Below are positions 15,868-29,363 of a DNA stretch of 64,000 nucleotides, in pieces. How positions within the stretch are numbered: position 1 is the first letter of the stretch; each line of letters opens with the position of its first letter. Source of the stretch: Paraconexibacter algicola (GTDB taxonomy: Bacteria > Actinomycetota > Thermoleophilia > Solirubrobacterales > Solirubrobacteraceae); NCBI RefSeq assembly GCF_003044185.1, contig NZ_PYYB01000001.1, positions 1,942,978-2,006,977 of the forward strand, given 5' to 3'. Under the pieces are notes generated by a model, which was not told the origin of the DNA, made no database searches, and saw only the letters and a program-made list of their open reading frames with translations. Position numbers and translations under genes: made by a program.

Positions 15868-16896
15868 GTGCGCCGCGCCCGTCCCCAGGCCCTGCTCCTC
15901 GCCCTCGCGGTCGTCGCGCTGCTCGGCGCGCCGGCCGCCGCGTCGGCGGCGGTCCCGGGCCTCGGCTGGCTGCAGCGGGCCGTCGGCGTCCAGTCCCGGA
16001 TCGCGGTGCCGGCCGCGACCGCCGCGCGCACGGTCACGGTGGCGGTCGTGGACAGCGGTGCCGATCTCGCGCACCCGGCCCTCGCCGGTGCGCTGTGGAC
16101 GAACCCCGGGGAGACCGCGGGCAACGGCGTCGACGACGACGGCAACGGCCACGTCGACGACGTGCACGGCGTCAACCTCCTCGACGACACGCAGCCGCCG
16201 CTGGACCAGTCCGGGCACGGCACCGCGGTGGCCGGGATCGTGGCGGGCCGGCCGCGCTGGCGGGGCCGCAGCGGTCTCGCGTCCGGCGTCGCGCGCGTCA
16301 TGGTCGTGAAGGTCCTGGGCGAGCGCTCGAAGGGCTCCACGGGCACGGTGGCGGCGGGCATCCGCTACGCCCTGGCCGAGGGGGCGCAGATCATCAACCT
16401 CAGCGTCACGACGCCCGACGACGACCCGGAGGTCGCCGCCGCGGTCGGCGAGGCGGCCGCGCGCGGGGTCCTGCTCGTCGTCGCCGCCGGGAACCACGGC
16501 CGCGATCTGCGCGACGCCCCGCTCTACCCGGCGGCCTACCGGACGCCCGACATGGTCACGGTCGGCGCGACCGACCGTGACGGCTACCTCGTGGACCTGA
16601 GCGCCTTCGGACCGGGGGTCGATCTCGCGGCGCCGGGGCTGGACGTGCCCGCGCTGGCGCCGGGTGGGCGCGCGACGCGGTTCAGCGGCACGAGCGCCGC
16701 CGCGCCCCTGGTCTCCGGGGCTGCGGCGCTCCTGCTGGCGCGCCATCCGGGCACGCCGGTCGTCACGCTGCGCGCCGCGCTGCTCAACGGCGCCCGCCGC
16801 ACGACGGCGCTGCGCGACGAGATCCGCACGGGCGCCCTGGACGTCGGCCGCGCGATCCGCCGGCTCGACCGGCGCGCCGCGGTTCGCGGGCGCTGA
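15868..16896 (+). CDS. Secreted S8 family (subtilisin-like) serine protease
   Basis: The protein has 342 residues from GTG 15868 with a signal peptide (ALLLALAVVALLGAPAAASA). The catalytic triad is clear: D62 in VVDSGAD, H117 in GHGTAVAG and S276 in GTSAAAP. The Asn of the oxyanion hole sits in AAGNHG. A subtilase calcium-binding-like insert (NGVDDDGNGHVDD) follows the Asp block, as in many actinobacterial subtilases. There is only a short propeptide-like stretch and no C-terminal TM, unlike mycosins. It lies 141 bp after the collagen-like gene in the same direction; a link between the two is only positional. Confidence 0.93.
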   Translation: MRRARPQALLLALAVVALLGAPAAASAAVPGLGWLQRAVGVQSRIAVPAATAARTVTVAVVDSGADLAHPALAGALWTNPGETAGNGVDDDGNGHVDDVHGVNLLDDTQPPLDQSGHGTAVAGIVAGRPRWRGRSGLASGVARVMVVKVLGERSKGSTGTVAAGIRYALAEGAQIINLSVTTPDDDPEVAAAVGEAAARGVLLVVAAGNHGRDLRDAPLYPAAYRTPDMVTVGATDRDGYLVDLSAFGPGVDLAAPGLDVPALAPGGRATRFSGTSAAAPLVSGAAALLLARHPGTPVVTLRAALLNGARRTTALRDEIRTGALDVGRAIRRLDRRAAVRGR

Positions 16897-16905
16897 GCCG
16901 CCGCG

Positions 16906-17196
16906 TCAGCCGCGCCGCATGAGCCGCGCCACGGCGGCCATCAGCTCGTCGGTGCGCTCCGCGCGCAGCTCGTCGGGGGCGTGCAGGACGCAGTGGCGGG
17001 CGTGCTCGTCCATCAGGCCCAGCGCGACCTTGTCGAGGGCCGCCTGGACGGCGCTGATCTGCGTGAGCACGTCGATGCAGTAGCGGTCGTCGTCGACCAT
17101 CCCCTGGATCCCGCGGACCTGGCCCTCGATCCGGCGCAGGCGCGTGCGCAGCTGGTCCTTCGTCGCGGTGTACCCCCGGGTCGTCGGCTCGGCCAT
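16906..17196 (-). CDS. csoR: Copper-sensing repressor CsoR
   Basis: The 96-residue all-helical DUF156 protein has the Cu(I) ligand set C40, H65 and C69 (YCIDVLTQ and DEHARHC). This matches the C-H-C spacing of CsoR rather than the C-H-C-H of RcnR or the C-H of FrmR. The RRIEGQVRGIQGMV helix is the DNA-contact region typical of the family. Apo-CsoR represses copper efflux genes and is released by Cu(I). It faces copZ-copA across a 47-bp gap containing a GC-rich palindrome, so it probably controls both directions. Confidence 0.95.
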   Translation of the reverse strand: MAEPTTRGYTATKDQLRTRLRRIEGQVRGIQGMVDDDRYCIDVLTQISAVQAALDKVALGLMDEHARHCVLHAPDELRAERTDELMAAVARLMRRG

Positions 17197-17212
17197 GGAC
17201 GCAGCGTAGCGG

Positions 17213-17229
17213 ATACCCCCCGGGGGTGT
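17213..17229. promoter_or_regulatory. CsoR-type operator
   Basis: ATACCCCCCGGGGGTGT is a G/C-tract pseudo-palindrome of the CsoR type (TACCCCC...GGGGGTA). It lies between csoR and copZ, just upstream of a TATGGT -10-like hexamer (17232-17237). Repressor bound there would block both divergent promoters. Confidence 0.8.
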
Positions 17230-17243
17230 GCTATGGTCGAGGC

Positions 17244-17441
17244 ATGAGCGAGACGACCTACACCGTCACCGGCATGACCTGCCAGCACTGCGTCGCCAGC
17301 GTGCAGGAGGAGGTCTCCGAGGTCCCGGGCGTCACCGAGGTCCGCGTCGACCTCGACACCGGCCGGGTCGTCGTGGTGGGCGAGGCGCAGGACGCCGCCG
17401 TCCGCGCGGCGATCGACGAGGCCGGGTACGCGGTCGCCTGA
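17244..17441 (+). CDS. copZ: Copper chaperone CopZ (HMA domain)
   Basis: The 65-residue single HMA domain has the metal site GMTCQHC (residues 11-17) and a beta-alpha-beta-beta-alpha-beta layout. It would carry Cu(I) to the HMA domain or membrane site of CopA. ATG 17244 is only about 7 nt after the -10-like TATGGT, so the transcript may be nearly leaderless. It is first in the copper operon, 2 nt before the next gene's GTG. Confidence 0.93.
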   Translation: MSETTYTVTGMTCQHCVASVQEEVSEVPGVTEVRVDLDTGRVVVVGEAQDAAVRAAIDEAGYAVA

Positions 17442-17443
17442 TC

Positions 17444-18396
17444 GTGTCCGTCGCCGCCCGCCTGAGCGCGTTCGCGCTGCTGCTCGCCGCCGTCTTCGCC
17501 GCGGCCGCGCTGGCGGGCGGGCTCGTCGACCCGGACGGTGCGTCCGACACCACCGGGACCGCGCACGGCGCGACCGCGACGCCGCACGACACCGACGGGA
17601 CGCACGGCGGCGCGTCCGCCGACGCGCACGGCGCCGGCGGCGCGCCCGACGCGACGGACCACGGAGCGGACGCGGGCCCCGACCACGGGACGGCCGGCCA
17701 CGCCGACGGCACCGGGCAGGCCGCCGCGCCGCCCGGACTCACCGCCGAGCAGGACGGCTACCGCCTGGTCCTCGACGCGGCACCGCGCACGGTCGGGGTC
17801 ACCGCACCGCTGCGCCTGCGGATCCTCGGACCCGACGGGCGTGCCGTCCGGCGCTTCGACGTCGCGCACGCGCGGCGGCTGCACCTCGTCGTCGTCCGCC
17901 GGGACCTCCAGCACTTCCGCCACGTCCACCCGGTGATGGGCGCCGACGGCACCTGGAGCATCCGGCTGGCGCTCCCCGCCGCCGGCACCTACCGCCTCTA
18001 CGCGGACACGACGATCGACGGGGTGCAGCGGACGCTGGGCACCGACGTCCAGCTCCCGGGGACCTTCACGCCGCGGCCCGTCGCGCGCCCGGCGACGCTC
18101 GCCGACGCCGGGGACGGGCTGCAGGTCCGTCGCCGCCCCGGTCCCGCCGGCTCCGTCGCGTTCGACGTGCTGCGCGACGGGCGCGTCGTGACCGGCGAGC
18201 TCGAGGACCACCTCGGCGCCCGCGGCCACCTCGTCACCCTCCGGGCCGGCGACCTCGCGTACCTCCACACGCACCCGGCCGGTGACCGGCTCGCGTTCGG
18301 CGTCGAGCTCCCCGGGCCGGGGACCTACCGCAGCTGGGTCGAGTTCCGGCTCGACGGGCGCGTGCACACCGCCGCCTTCACCGAGGTGGTGCCCGG

Positions 18397-18400
<4 letters not shown>
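17444..18400 (+). CDS. Exported histidine-rich protein of the copper operon
   Basis: The 318-residue protein has an N-terminal hydrophobic export segment (residues 3-28). A low-complexity His/Asp/Gly/Thr stretch (about 30-95) has repeated H every 5-10 residues ([19 protein letters not shown]). Two beta-sandwich-like repeats follow, each with an H.H pattern: [18 protein letters not shown] and DLAYLHTHP. Proteins of this arrangement occur with copper ATPases in actinobacteria. Extracytoplasmic copper binding is inferred from the histidines and operon, not known. GTG 17444 starts 2 nt after copZ, and the stop overlaps copA by ATGA (18397-18400). Confidence 0.85.
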
Positions 18401-20619
<2,219 letters not shown>

Positions 20620-21333
20620 GCGCCGCGGCGCCCGCGGCGGTGACCGTGAGCGCGCGGCCGTCCGGACGGCGCCGGACCCAGTCCTGGGCGAGCGCCGCGT
20701 CCAGCAGCGCCGCGCCGAGCGCGCCCGCGAGGTGCGGGCGGCGCTCCGTCCAGTCCGCGCAGGCGCGCGCGAGCGGACGCGAGGCGGCGGTCGCGCGGAC
20801 CGCGTCGAGATCCACCCCGAGCGCGGCGTAGGCCGCCTGCGCGCCCGCGGGGACCGCAAAGCCCCCGTCGTCCGCGCGCAGCGCGGCGCAGGCGACCAGC
20901 GCGTCGGTCACCCGCACCCCGACCTCGCCGGCGAGGTGGTCGTAGCAGGAGCGCGCGTGGCGCAGCGCCTGCGCCCTGGTGACCGCCCGCAGCCCGATCG
21001 GCCGCGGGGCCGGTGCCAGCCGGCCGAGCGCCTCGAGCGCCTCCGCGACCCGCGGGCCCGCGAGCGCGACCTCCCGACGCCGGCCGACCGGCGTCACCGT
21101 CACGAGGCCGGCGTCGACGAGCCGGGTCAGGTGCCCGCTGACGGTCGAGGGCGCCACGCCGACGCGGGTCGCCAGCGCCCCCGCGGGAAGCGGGACCCCG
21201 CCGAGCAGCTCCTCCAGGATCCGCGTGCGGGTCGGGTCGGCCAGGACGGCGGCGATCGCGGCGAGCTCCGACGACATCGCTCCAGCGTACGGCCGCGACG
21301 GTTGGGCGGGGACCGAAGCGTCGGGCGTCTACC

Positions 21334-22296
21334 GTGACGGGCGTGCCGCGCACCGACCGCCTCGCCCTCGCCGCCGCCGCCGTCACCGTCCTTCTGTGGG
21401 CGTCGGCGTTCGTCGGCATCCGCGCCGCCGCCGAAGACCTCACCGCCGGCCCGCTCGCGCTCGGGCGGCTGCTCGTCGCGTCGCTGGTGCTCACGCTCGT
21501 CGTCCTGTGGCGCGGCGAGGCAGGCCTGCCGGAGCGCCGGGACCTGCCCGCGGTCGCCCTGTGCGGCGTCGTCTGGTTCGGGCTCTACAACGTCGCGCTC
21601 AACCAGGGGGAGCGGAGCGTCGACGCCGGGACGGCCGCGATGCTCGTGAACCTCGGCCCGCTGCTGATCGCCCTGCTGGCCGGCGCGGTCCTGGGGGAGG
21701 GCTTCCCGCGCGCCCTGCTGCTCGGCTGCGCGGTCGCGTTCGCCGGCACGGTCGTCATCGGGGCGGGGTCGACCGCGTCCCGGCACGCCGACCTCGCCGG
21801 GGTCGCGCTGTGCGTCGGCGCGGCCGTCGCGTACGCCGTCGGCGTGACGCTGCAAAAGCCGCTGCTCGCGCGCACCAGCGCGCTGCGCATCACCTGGCTG
21901 GCCTGTCTCACGGGCACGGTCGTGCTGCTGCCGTTCTCGGCGGTCCTCGTACGCGAGACGGGGGACGCCGACGCCGGCGCACTCGCGTGGACCGTGTACC
22001 TGGGGATCTTCCCGACCGCGGTCGCGTTCACCACCTGGGCGTTCGCGCTCGGTCGCACGACCGCCGGACGGATGGGCGCGACCACGTACCTCGTCCCGCC
22101 GCTCGCCGTCCTGCTCGGCTGGCTGCTGCTCGACGAGGTGCCCGCGACGATCGCGCTCGCCGGCGGCGCGCTGTGCCTGGCGGGCGTCGCGCTGGCGCGC
22201 CGCGGCAGCGGCCCGCCCGCCGCGGCGGGCACGGCGGCGGCGGCCACGTCCCCGGTGGCCGCCGCGCGCAGCGCGCCCCCGGCCGCCTCGCGCTAG
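21334..22296 (+). CDS. EamA/DMT superfamily transporter
   Basis: The 320-residue protein has ten TM segments in two EamA repeats. Signatures are LLWASAFVGIRAAAEDLTAGPLALGRLL in the first half and TTWAFALGRTTAGRMGATTYLVPPLAVLLGWLLLDEVP in the second. Family members export metabolites or amino acids; the substrate here is unknown. The start is GTG 21334. It is divergent from the ArsR-like gene, which may regulate it, and its stop shares CTAG (22293-22296) with the convergent phosphatase gene. The last 30 residues are an Ala-rich tail. Confidence 0.9.
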   Translation: MTGVPRTDRLALAAAAVTVLLWASAFVGIRAAAEDLTAGPLALGRLLVASLVLTLVVLWRGEAGLPERRDLPAVALCGVVWFGLYNVALNQGERSVDAGTAAMLVNLGPLLIALLAGAVLGEGFPRALLLGCAVAFAGTVVIGAGSTASRHADLAGVALCVGAAVAYAVGVTLQKPLLARTSALRITWLACLTGTVVLLPFSAVLVRETGDADAGALAWTVYLGIFPTAVAFTTWAFALGRTTAGRMGATTYLVPPLAVLLGWLLLDEVPATIALAGGALCLAGVALARRGSGPPAAAGTAAAATSPVAAARSAPPAASR

Positions 22297-23936
22297 GCGG
22301 TGGCGGGAGGTCCGTTGACGCCCTTGATCGACTGCTGGCCGCGCGCCACCCGGTAGCGCCAGCCGGTGCTCGGGAGCGTCTTGGTGGTCCGGCGCTTGAT
22401 CGTCTCCATGCGGACCATCTGGCAGTCGAACGCCGACGGGGTCGCGACGACCTTGCCGTACCCGTGGTGGTCGAAGTCCGCCTGGTCGACCCACGGGTTG
22501 AAGCCCCGCAGCGTGTCGATGAGCCCCGGGTCGGTCTGGGGGTTCGCGTCGTTGCCGGGCAGCACGACCCCGCCGCCGACGTCGAGCTTCGTCTCGCCGA
22601 GCGACTGCGAGGTGATCGACCCGCCGACGAACTCGGTCGCCACGGTCTCCCCGGCCGCGGTCCGCACGTCCCCGGCGATAAACGTGTGGATGTCGCCGGT
22701 GATGAAGACCGTGTCCTTGATCGCGCGGTCGCGCAGGAAGCCGAGGAGCTCCTCGCGCTCCCCCGGGTAGCCGCTCCACGTGTCGTAGGAGTAGTTCGCC
22801 CCGCCGAGGACCCGCGTCGGCATCATCGTCACCTCGTTCGCGAGCACCTTCCAGGCCGCGGTCGAGGAGCCGAGCCGCTGCTTGACCGCGTCCAGCTGCG
22901 TGCGCCCGAGCAGGGCGCGGGGCTGCTCGAGCTCCGCGCACGGGGCGACGACCGCGTCACCGCAGGGCTGGTCCTGGCGGTAGCTGCGCTGGTCCATGAC
23001 GACGAGGTCGACGACGTCCCCGAACCGCAGCGACCGGTAGATCCGCTGCCCGCTGGAGCCCGGGAACGCGGGCATGCTCTCGAAGAACGCCTTGCGCGCC
23101 GCCGCCTTGCGCGCCGCGCCGTAGCGCTTGGCGGCCGGGAGACCCCCGTCCTTCTCGGCGCCGGCGTAGTTGTCCTGCACCTCGTGGTCGTCCCACAGCA
23201 TCACCATCGGGAAGCGCGCGTGGACCGCCTGGAGCGCCGGGTCGGACCGGTAGAGCGAGTACTTGGCCCGGTAGTCGGAGAGCGTCAGCGCCTCCCGCAC
23301 GATGTCCCGGTTCGGTCCGCTGCGGCCGATCCGGTCGTCGCGCACCGCGGTCTTCGTGCCCTTCACCGAGTGGTAGGTCTCGGAGTAGATGTAGTCCCCG
23401 AGGCAGACGACGAAGTCGAGGTCCTCCTTGGCCATGACCTCGTGCGCGTTGTACCAGCCGTGCGTGTAGTCCTGGCAGGAGAAGAACGCGAACCGCACCG
23501 GCTGCTGCGAGCCCGCGGGCAGCGCGGTGCGCAGCCGGCCGACGCGACTCTCACCGGTCCGCGTGCTGAAGCGGTAGTAGTACTGCTCGTAGGGCTTCAG
23601 GCCGGTGAGCCGCGCCTTGACCGCGTGGTTCGCGGCGCCGCTGGTGGCGATCTGCCGGCGCTGCACGACGCGCCGGAACGCCCGGTCGGTGGCGACCTCG
23701 AGCTCGACGCGGCCGGCGCCCTCGACGCCGGTGACGCGCGACCACAGCGTGCAGCCGGTCGGGGTCGGGTCGCCGCAGATGACGCCGTCGGCGAAGCGGC
23801 CGCCGCGGAACACCGGGGCCTTGCGTGCGCTGGCCAGGCCGAGCGCGAACGTCTGCGGGGCGAGGACGACGGCACCGCCGGTCGCCGCGGCGCCGGTGAG
23901 GAAGCGCCGGCGCGTGGTCCGGGACGGGTGGGACAT
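22293..23936 (-). CDS. phoD: PhoD family alkaline phosphatase, Tat-exported
   Basis: This 547-residue secreted phosphodiesterase/phosphomonoesterase has a Tat signal (SRTTRRRFLTGAAATGG). An N-terminal Fn3-like PhoD domain (about 45-140) comes next. The metallophosphatase core has the metal ligands FFSCQDY, CLGDYIY, MLWDDHEVQDNYAG and FITGDIHTF. PhoD enzymes use Fe(III) and Ca(II) and release phosphate from diesters such as teichoic acids. AGGAGG (23942-23947) precedes ATG 23936 by 5 nt. No clear Pho box is recognisable, but two inverted repeats lie upstream. Confidence 0.95.
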   Translation of the reverse strand: MSHPSRTTRRRFLTGAAATGGAVVLAPQTFALGLASARKAPVFRGGRFADGVICGDPTPTGCTLWSRVTGVEGAGRVELEVATDRAFRRVVQRRQIATSGAANHAVKARLTGLKPYEQYYYRFSTRTGESRVGRLRTALPAGSQQPVRFAFFSCQDYTHGWYNAHEVMAKEDLDFVVCLGDYIYSETYHSVKGTKTAVRDDRIGRSGPNRDIVREALTLSDYRAKYSLYRSDPALQAVHARFPMVMLWDDHEVQDNYAGAEKDGGLPAAKRYGAARKAAARKAFFESMPAFPGSSGQRIYRSLRFGDVVDLVVMDQRSYRQDQPCGDAVVAPCAELEQPRALLGRTQLDAVKQRLGSSTAAWKVLANEVTMMPTRVLGGANYSYDTWSGYPGEREELLGFLRDRAIKDTVFITGDIHTFIAGDVRTAAGETVATEFVGGSITSQSLGETKLDVGGGVVLPGNDANPQTDPGLIDTLRGFNPWVDQADFDHHGYGKVVATPSAFDCQMVRMETIKRRTTKTLPSTGWRYRVARGQQSIKGVNGPPATA

Positions 23937-24176
23937 GGGGACCTCCTGCGGGACGGTGGGGACCCCGCGACGCTACCGGCGCGGCGACCGTCCGTGGGGG
24001 CGGTGCAGGACGCTCGACGGATGTCCGAACCGACATCCGGAGCGGGGTGCAGCGGCGGCCGCGAGCGACGGCCGCCGCGCACGCACCCGGTTCTCCTCTC
24101 CCAGGTGTGAACGCGCGGTTCACGTCCTGGATCCTGCCAGAGTCACCGGCGGGGGACGCCGGTGACTCGCCGGGTG
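23937..24176. other. 240-bp gap with three inverted repeats between phoD and the carboxylase beta gene
   Basis: No gene is apparent. From left to right it contains the phoD SD, a perfect 8-bp repeat CGGATGTC/GACATCCG (24018-24025 and 24032-24039), a 6-bp repeat GTGAAC/GTTCAC (24107-24112 and 24118-24123) and the terminator hairpin at 24140-24168. The first two are candidate operator sites for phoD. Confidence 0.55.
24140..24168 (-). terminator. Perfect 11-bp hairpin after the carboxylase beta gene
   Basis: GAGTCACCGGC (24140-24150) and GCCGGTGACTC (24158-24168) enclose a 7-nt loop, starting 8 nt after the stop of the minus-strand gene. There is no T-run. Confidence 0.65.
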
Positions 24177-25742
<1,566 letters not shown>

Positions 25743-25780
25743 GGGACGGGCGAGTTTATTGCGGCTGGCGCCGGGACGAC

Positions 25781-25858
25781 CTCCCGGTGCCCCGGGAGCC
25801 GTGGGAACGCGCCCCGTCGGGGGGCGTGGACCGCCCGGACAGGGGGTGTCGCCGGGCG
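25781..25858 (-). terminator. Cluster of GC hairpins after the SRPBCC-type gene
   Basis: CGCCCGG (25832-25838) pairs with CCGGGCG (25852-25858), beginning 13 nt after the stop at 25872. CTCCCGG (25781-25787) pairs with CCGGGAG (25792-25798) further on. These probably end the upstream minus-strand gene before the carboxylase beta promoter. Confidence 0.5.
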
Positions 25859-25871
25859 TCCCCGACCGGGT

Positions 25872-26705
25872 TCAGCGGGAGAACGGCCGGTGGTGCGCGG
25901 CGCCGAGGTCGTCCAGGACCCCGGCGAGGATCGCGCTCGTGCGCTCGGGCGACAGCGGCTCGGGGGCGGGCGCCGGCGCGGCGGGCTCGACGGCGACCGC
26001 GGCGGGCGGCGGCTCCTCGGACTCGACGGGGTCCGGGGCGCGGACGGGCAGCGGGATGACCGGGGCGGGCGCCGGCTCGACCGGGGACGGCTCGACGGGC
26101 GCCTCCGCGGTGGGCGCGGGTACGACGACGACCGGTGCCGCGTCGGCGGGGGCGACGGGGGCGGCGGTCCGCACGGCGCGCGGCTCCAGGGCGCGGCGAC
26201 CGAACAGCCGCGCGAAGAACCCGCGACGTCGCGGAGTCGGCTCCGGCTCCGGCTCGACCGGCAGGACCGAGCCGACGGTGACGGTGGGCTCCGGCGTGGC
26301 CGCCTCGACGGGCTCGGGCGCCGCGGACGCGGACGGCTCGGGCTCGGGCTCGGGCGCCACGGGCTCGGTCTCGGGCTCGGGCGCGACGACGGCGTCCACC
26401 GGCGGGACGGCGGCCACGACCGCCGGGGCCTCGGGCTCGCCGGCTCGGGCCACGGACGCGTCGGGCGCGGCCTCGACGGCCTCCGCGGTGAGGATCACCC
26501 GGGTCCCCCAGCCCGAGACCTCGAGCTCCACCGTGCCGCGTGCGCGGTCGCCCTCCCAGGCGACGGTGGTCTCGGGCTCGGTGCGGGTGATGCGGATCTC
26601 GCCGAACTCGCCCAGGTGGCGGGCCAGCGACTCGACGTCGCTGATCTCCGCCCACAGCTCGGGCGGGCTCTTCACCAGGGTGCGCTTGACGGTCGCTTCG
26701 GGCAT
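25872..26705 (-). CDS. SRPBCC-like protein with long Pro/Ala/Glu-rich linker
   Basis: The product has 277 residues from ATG 26705. The first ~75 residues (VKRTLVKSPPELWAEISDVESLARHLGEFGEIRITRTEP...) look like a small START/SRPBCC hydrophobic-pocket domain. About 170 residues of P-E-P-A-V repeats follow, interrupted near residue 175 by a basic patch (RRRGFFARLFGRRALEPR). The C-terminal segment (SPERTSAILAGVLDDLGAAHHRPFSR) looks helical. The PE-rich linker and basic patch suggest an extended tether, perhaps to membrane or a partner. I cannot name a function. It is divergent from the small gene at 26804. Confidence 0.7.
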   Translation of the reverse strand: MPEATVKRTLVKSPPELWAEISDVESLARHLGEFGEIRITRTEPETTVAWEGDRARGTVELEVSGWGTRVILTAEAVEAAPDASVARAGEPEAPAVVAAVPPVDAVVAPEPETEPVAPEPEPEPSASAAPEPVEAATPEPTVTVGSVLPVEPEPEPTPRRRGFFARLFGRRALEPRAVRTAAPVAPADAAPVVVVPAPTAEAPVEPSPVEPAPAPVIPLPVRAPDPVESEEPPPAAVAVEPAAPAPAPEPLSPERTSAILAGVLDDLGAAHHRPFSR

Positions 26706-26803
26706 CGCGTCCGGGATTCCACCGCTCCCGGTCGGTTCCTTCCGGCGTGGCGCGGTTACGGAGCCTGAACGGCGCCTTGCGCCCGCCACGTACCATCAGG
26801 CAC

Positions 26804-27145
26804 ATGACGGCCCGCAAACGCGCGCTGCTGCTGGCCATCGGCGCCGCCGGGGCGGTCGCCGCGCTGTCGGGCGCCGTGCTCGAGGGCTGCGTCGCGATCG
26901 GGTTCGCCGTCGAGACCTACCTCGTGTGCTGCGCCTACCTCGCGCCGTCGTTCCCCGACGACGAGGACGACGAGCCGGACGACGACGGCGGCGGCGGGGG
27001 CGGCGACGGCGGGCCGGACCTCCCGCCGGACCCGTGGCCCGACGGGTGGGAGGAGGCCCAGGCTCAGGCGTACCCGCCCGGCTTGGCGACCATGAAGAAC
27101 ACGGCGACGGCGACGAGTCCGGCGGCGACCAGCCCGACCGTGTAG
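26804..27145 (+). CDS. Small exported or membrane-anchored acidic protein, unknown
   Basis: The product has 113 residues. A hydrophobic N-terminus (RALLLAIGAAGAVAALSGAVLEGCVAIGFAVETYLVCCAYLA) is followed by an extremely acidic Gly-rich stretch (DDEDDEPDDDGGGGGGDGG). The last ~25 residues lie antisense to the end of the DUF2269 gene (82-bp convergent overlap) and may not be conserved. Coding status is plausible from the TM plus acidic pattern but not certain. Confidence 0.5.
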   Translation: MTARKRALLLAIGAAGAVAALSGAVLEGCVAIGFAVETYLVCCAYLAPSFPDDEDDEPDDDGGGGGGDGGPDLPPDPWPDGWEEAQAQAYPPGLATMKNTATATSPAATSPTV

Positions 27146-27561
27146 ACGCGCTGGTAGAGCGCCTCGTACTCGGCGCTGAAGCGGACGGTGCCCGGCTCGC
27201 TGCCGCTGGCGAGGTCGCGCTGCGACAGCTCGGCGAGCTTGCGCTCCTGCGGGGCGAAGAACGCGCCGCCGAGACCGAACAGCACGATCAGGATGACCAT
27301 CGGCACGCTCACCCAGACGCGGTCCCAGAGGTCGCGGTCGGAGGCCAGGTAGATCCCGGCGACCAGCACGACGACCATGCCCGGCGTGATGATCCGCTTG
27401 CCGAGCATGTCCTGCGCGCCGTGCAGCGCGGGCATCGCGTGCGGGTGGCGGCCCTTGACCCAGCGCAGCAGCAGCGGGTACGCGAAGGTGATGCCGAACG
27501 CGACGACGACGCCGAGGACGTGGACGGCCGTGACGACGTCGTAGAAGAGGATGGCGGTCAT
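27064..27561 (-). CDS. DUF2269-like integral membrane protein
   Basis: The 165-residue protein has four TM segments. Motifs are YDVVTAVHVLGVVVAFGITFAYPLLL at the N-terminus, GMVVVLVAGIYLASDRDLWDRVWVSVPMVILIVLFGLGGAFFAPQERKL in the middle and a final TM ending AKPGGYA. This is the pattern of predicted small membrane proteins of the DUF2269 type, function unknown. ATG 27561 starts it; the hairpin at 27599 separates it from the mutase gene upstream. Confidence 0.75.
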   Translation of the reverse strand: MTAILFYDVVTAVHVLGVVVAFGITFAYPLLLRWVKGRHPHAMPALHGAQDMLGKRIITPGMVVVLVAGIYLASDRDLWDRVWVSVPMVILIVLFGLGGAFFAPQERKLAELSQRDLASGSEPGTVRFSAEYEALYQRVYTVGLVAAGLVAVAVFFMVAKPGGYA

Positions 27562-27598
27562 GCCCGGAAGGCTACCCGGGGCGCGGACGACCGCCGAC

Positions 27599-27623
27599 GG
27601 GTCCGGCCGCGGGGGCCGGACCC
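27599..27623 (-). terminator. Perfect 10-bp hairpin after the mutase gene
   Basis: GGGTCCGGCC (27599-27608) and GGCCGGACCC (27614-27623) form a stem with a 5-nt loop, 8 nt after the mutase stop. No T-run is present. Confidence 0.65.
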
Positions 27624-27631
27624 GGACCGGC

Positions 27632-29260
<1,629 letters not shown>

Positions 29261-29300
29261 GCCGGAAGCCTACGCCCGACGGCGTCGACCCGGCGGTCAG

Positions 29301-29321
29301 CCCGCACGGCGTCCGTGCGGG
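29301..29321 (-). terminator. Perfect 9-bp hairpin after the DUF1963-type gene
   Basis: CCCGCACGG (29301-29309) pairs with CCGTGCGGG (29313-29321) around CGT, 42 nt after the stop at 29364. It is the likely end of the VapBC-DUF1963 transcript. Confidence 0.55.
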
Positions 29322-29363
29322 TACGCGCCACGGCAGGCCCGCGCACGGTCGCCCCGGGCAGGC

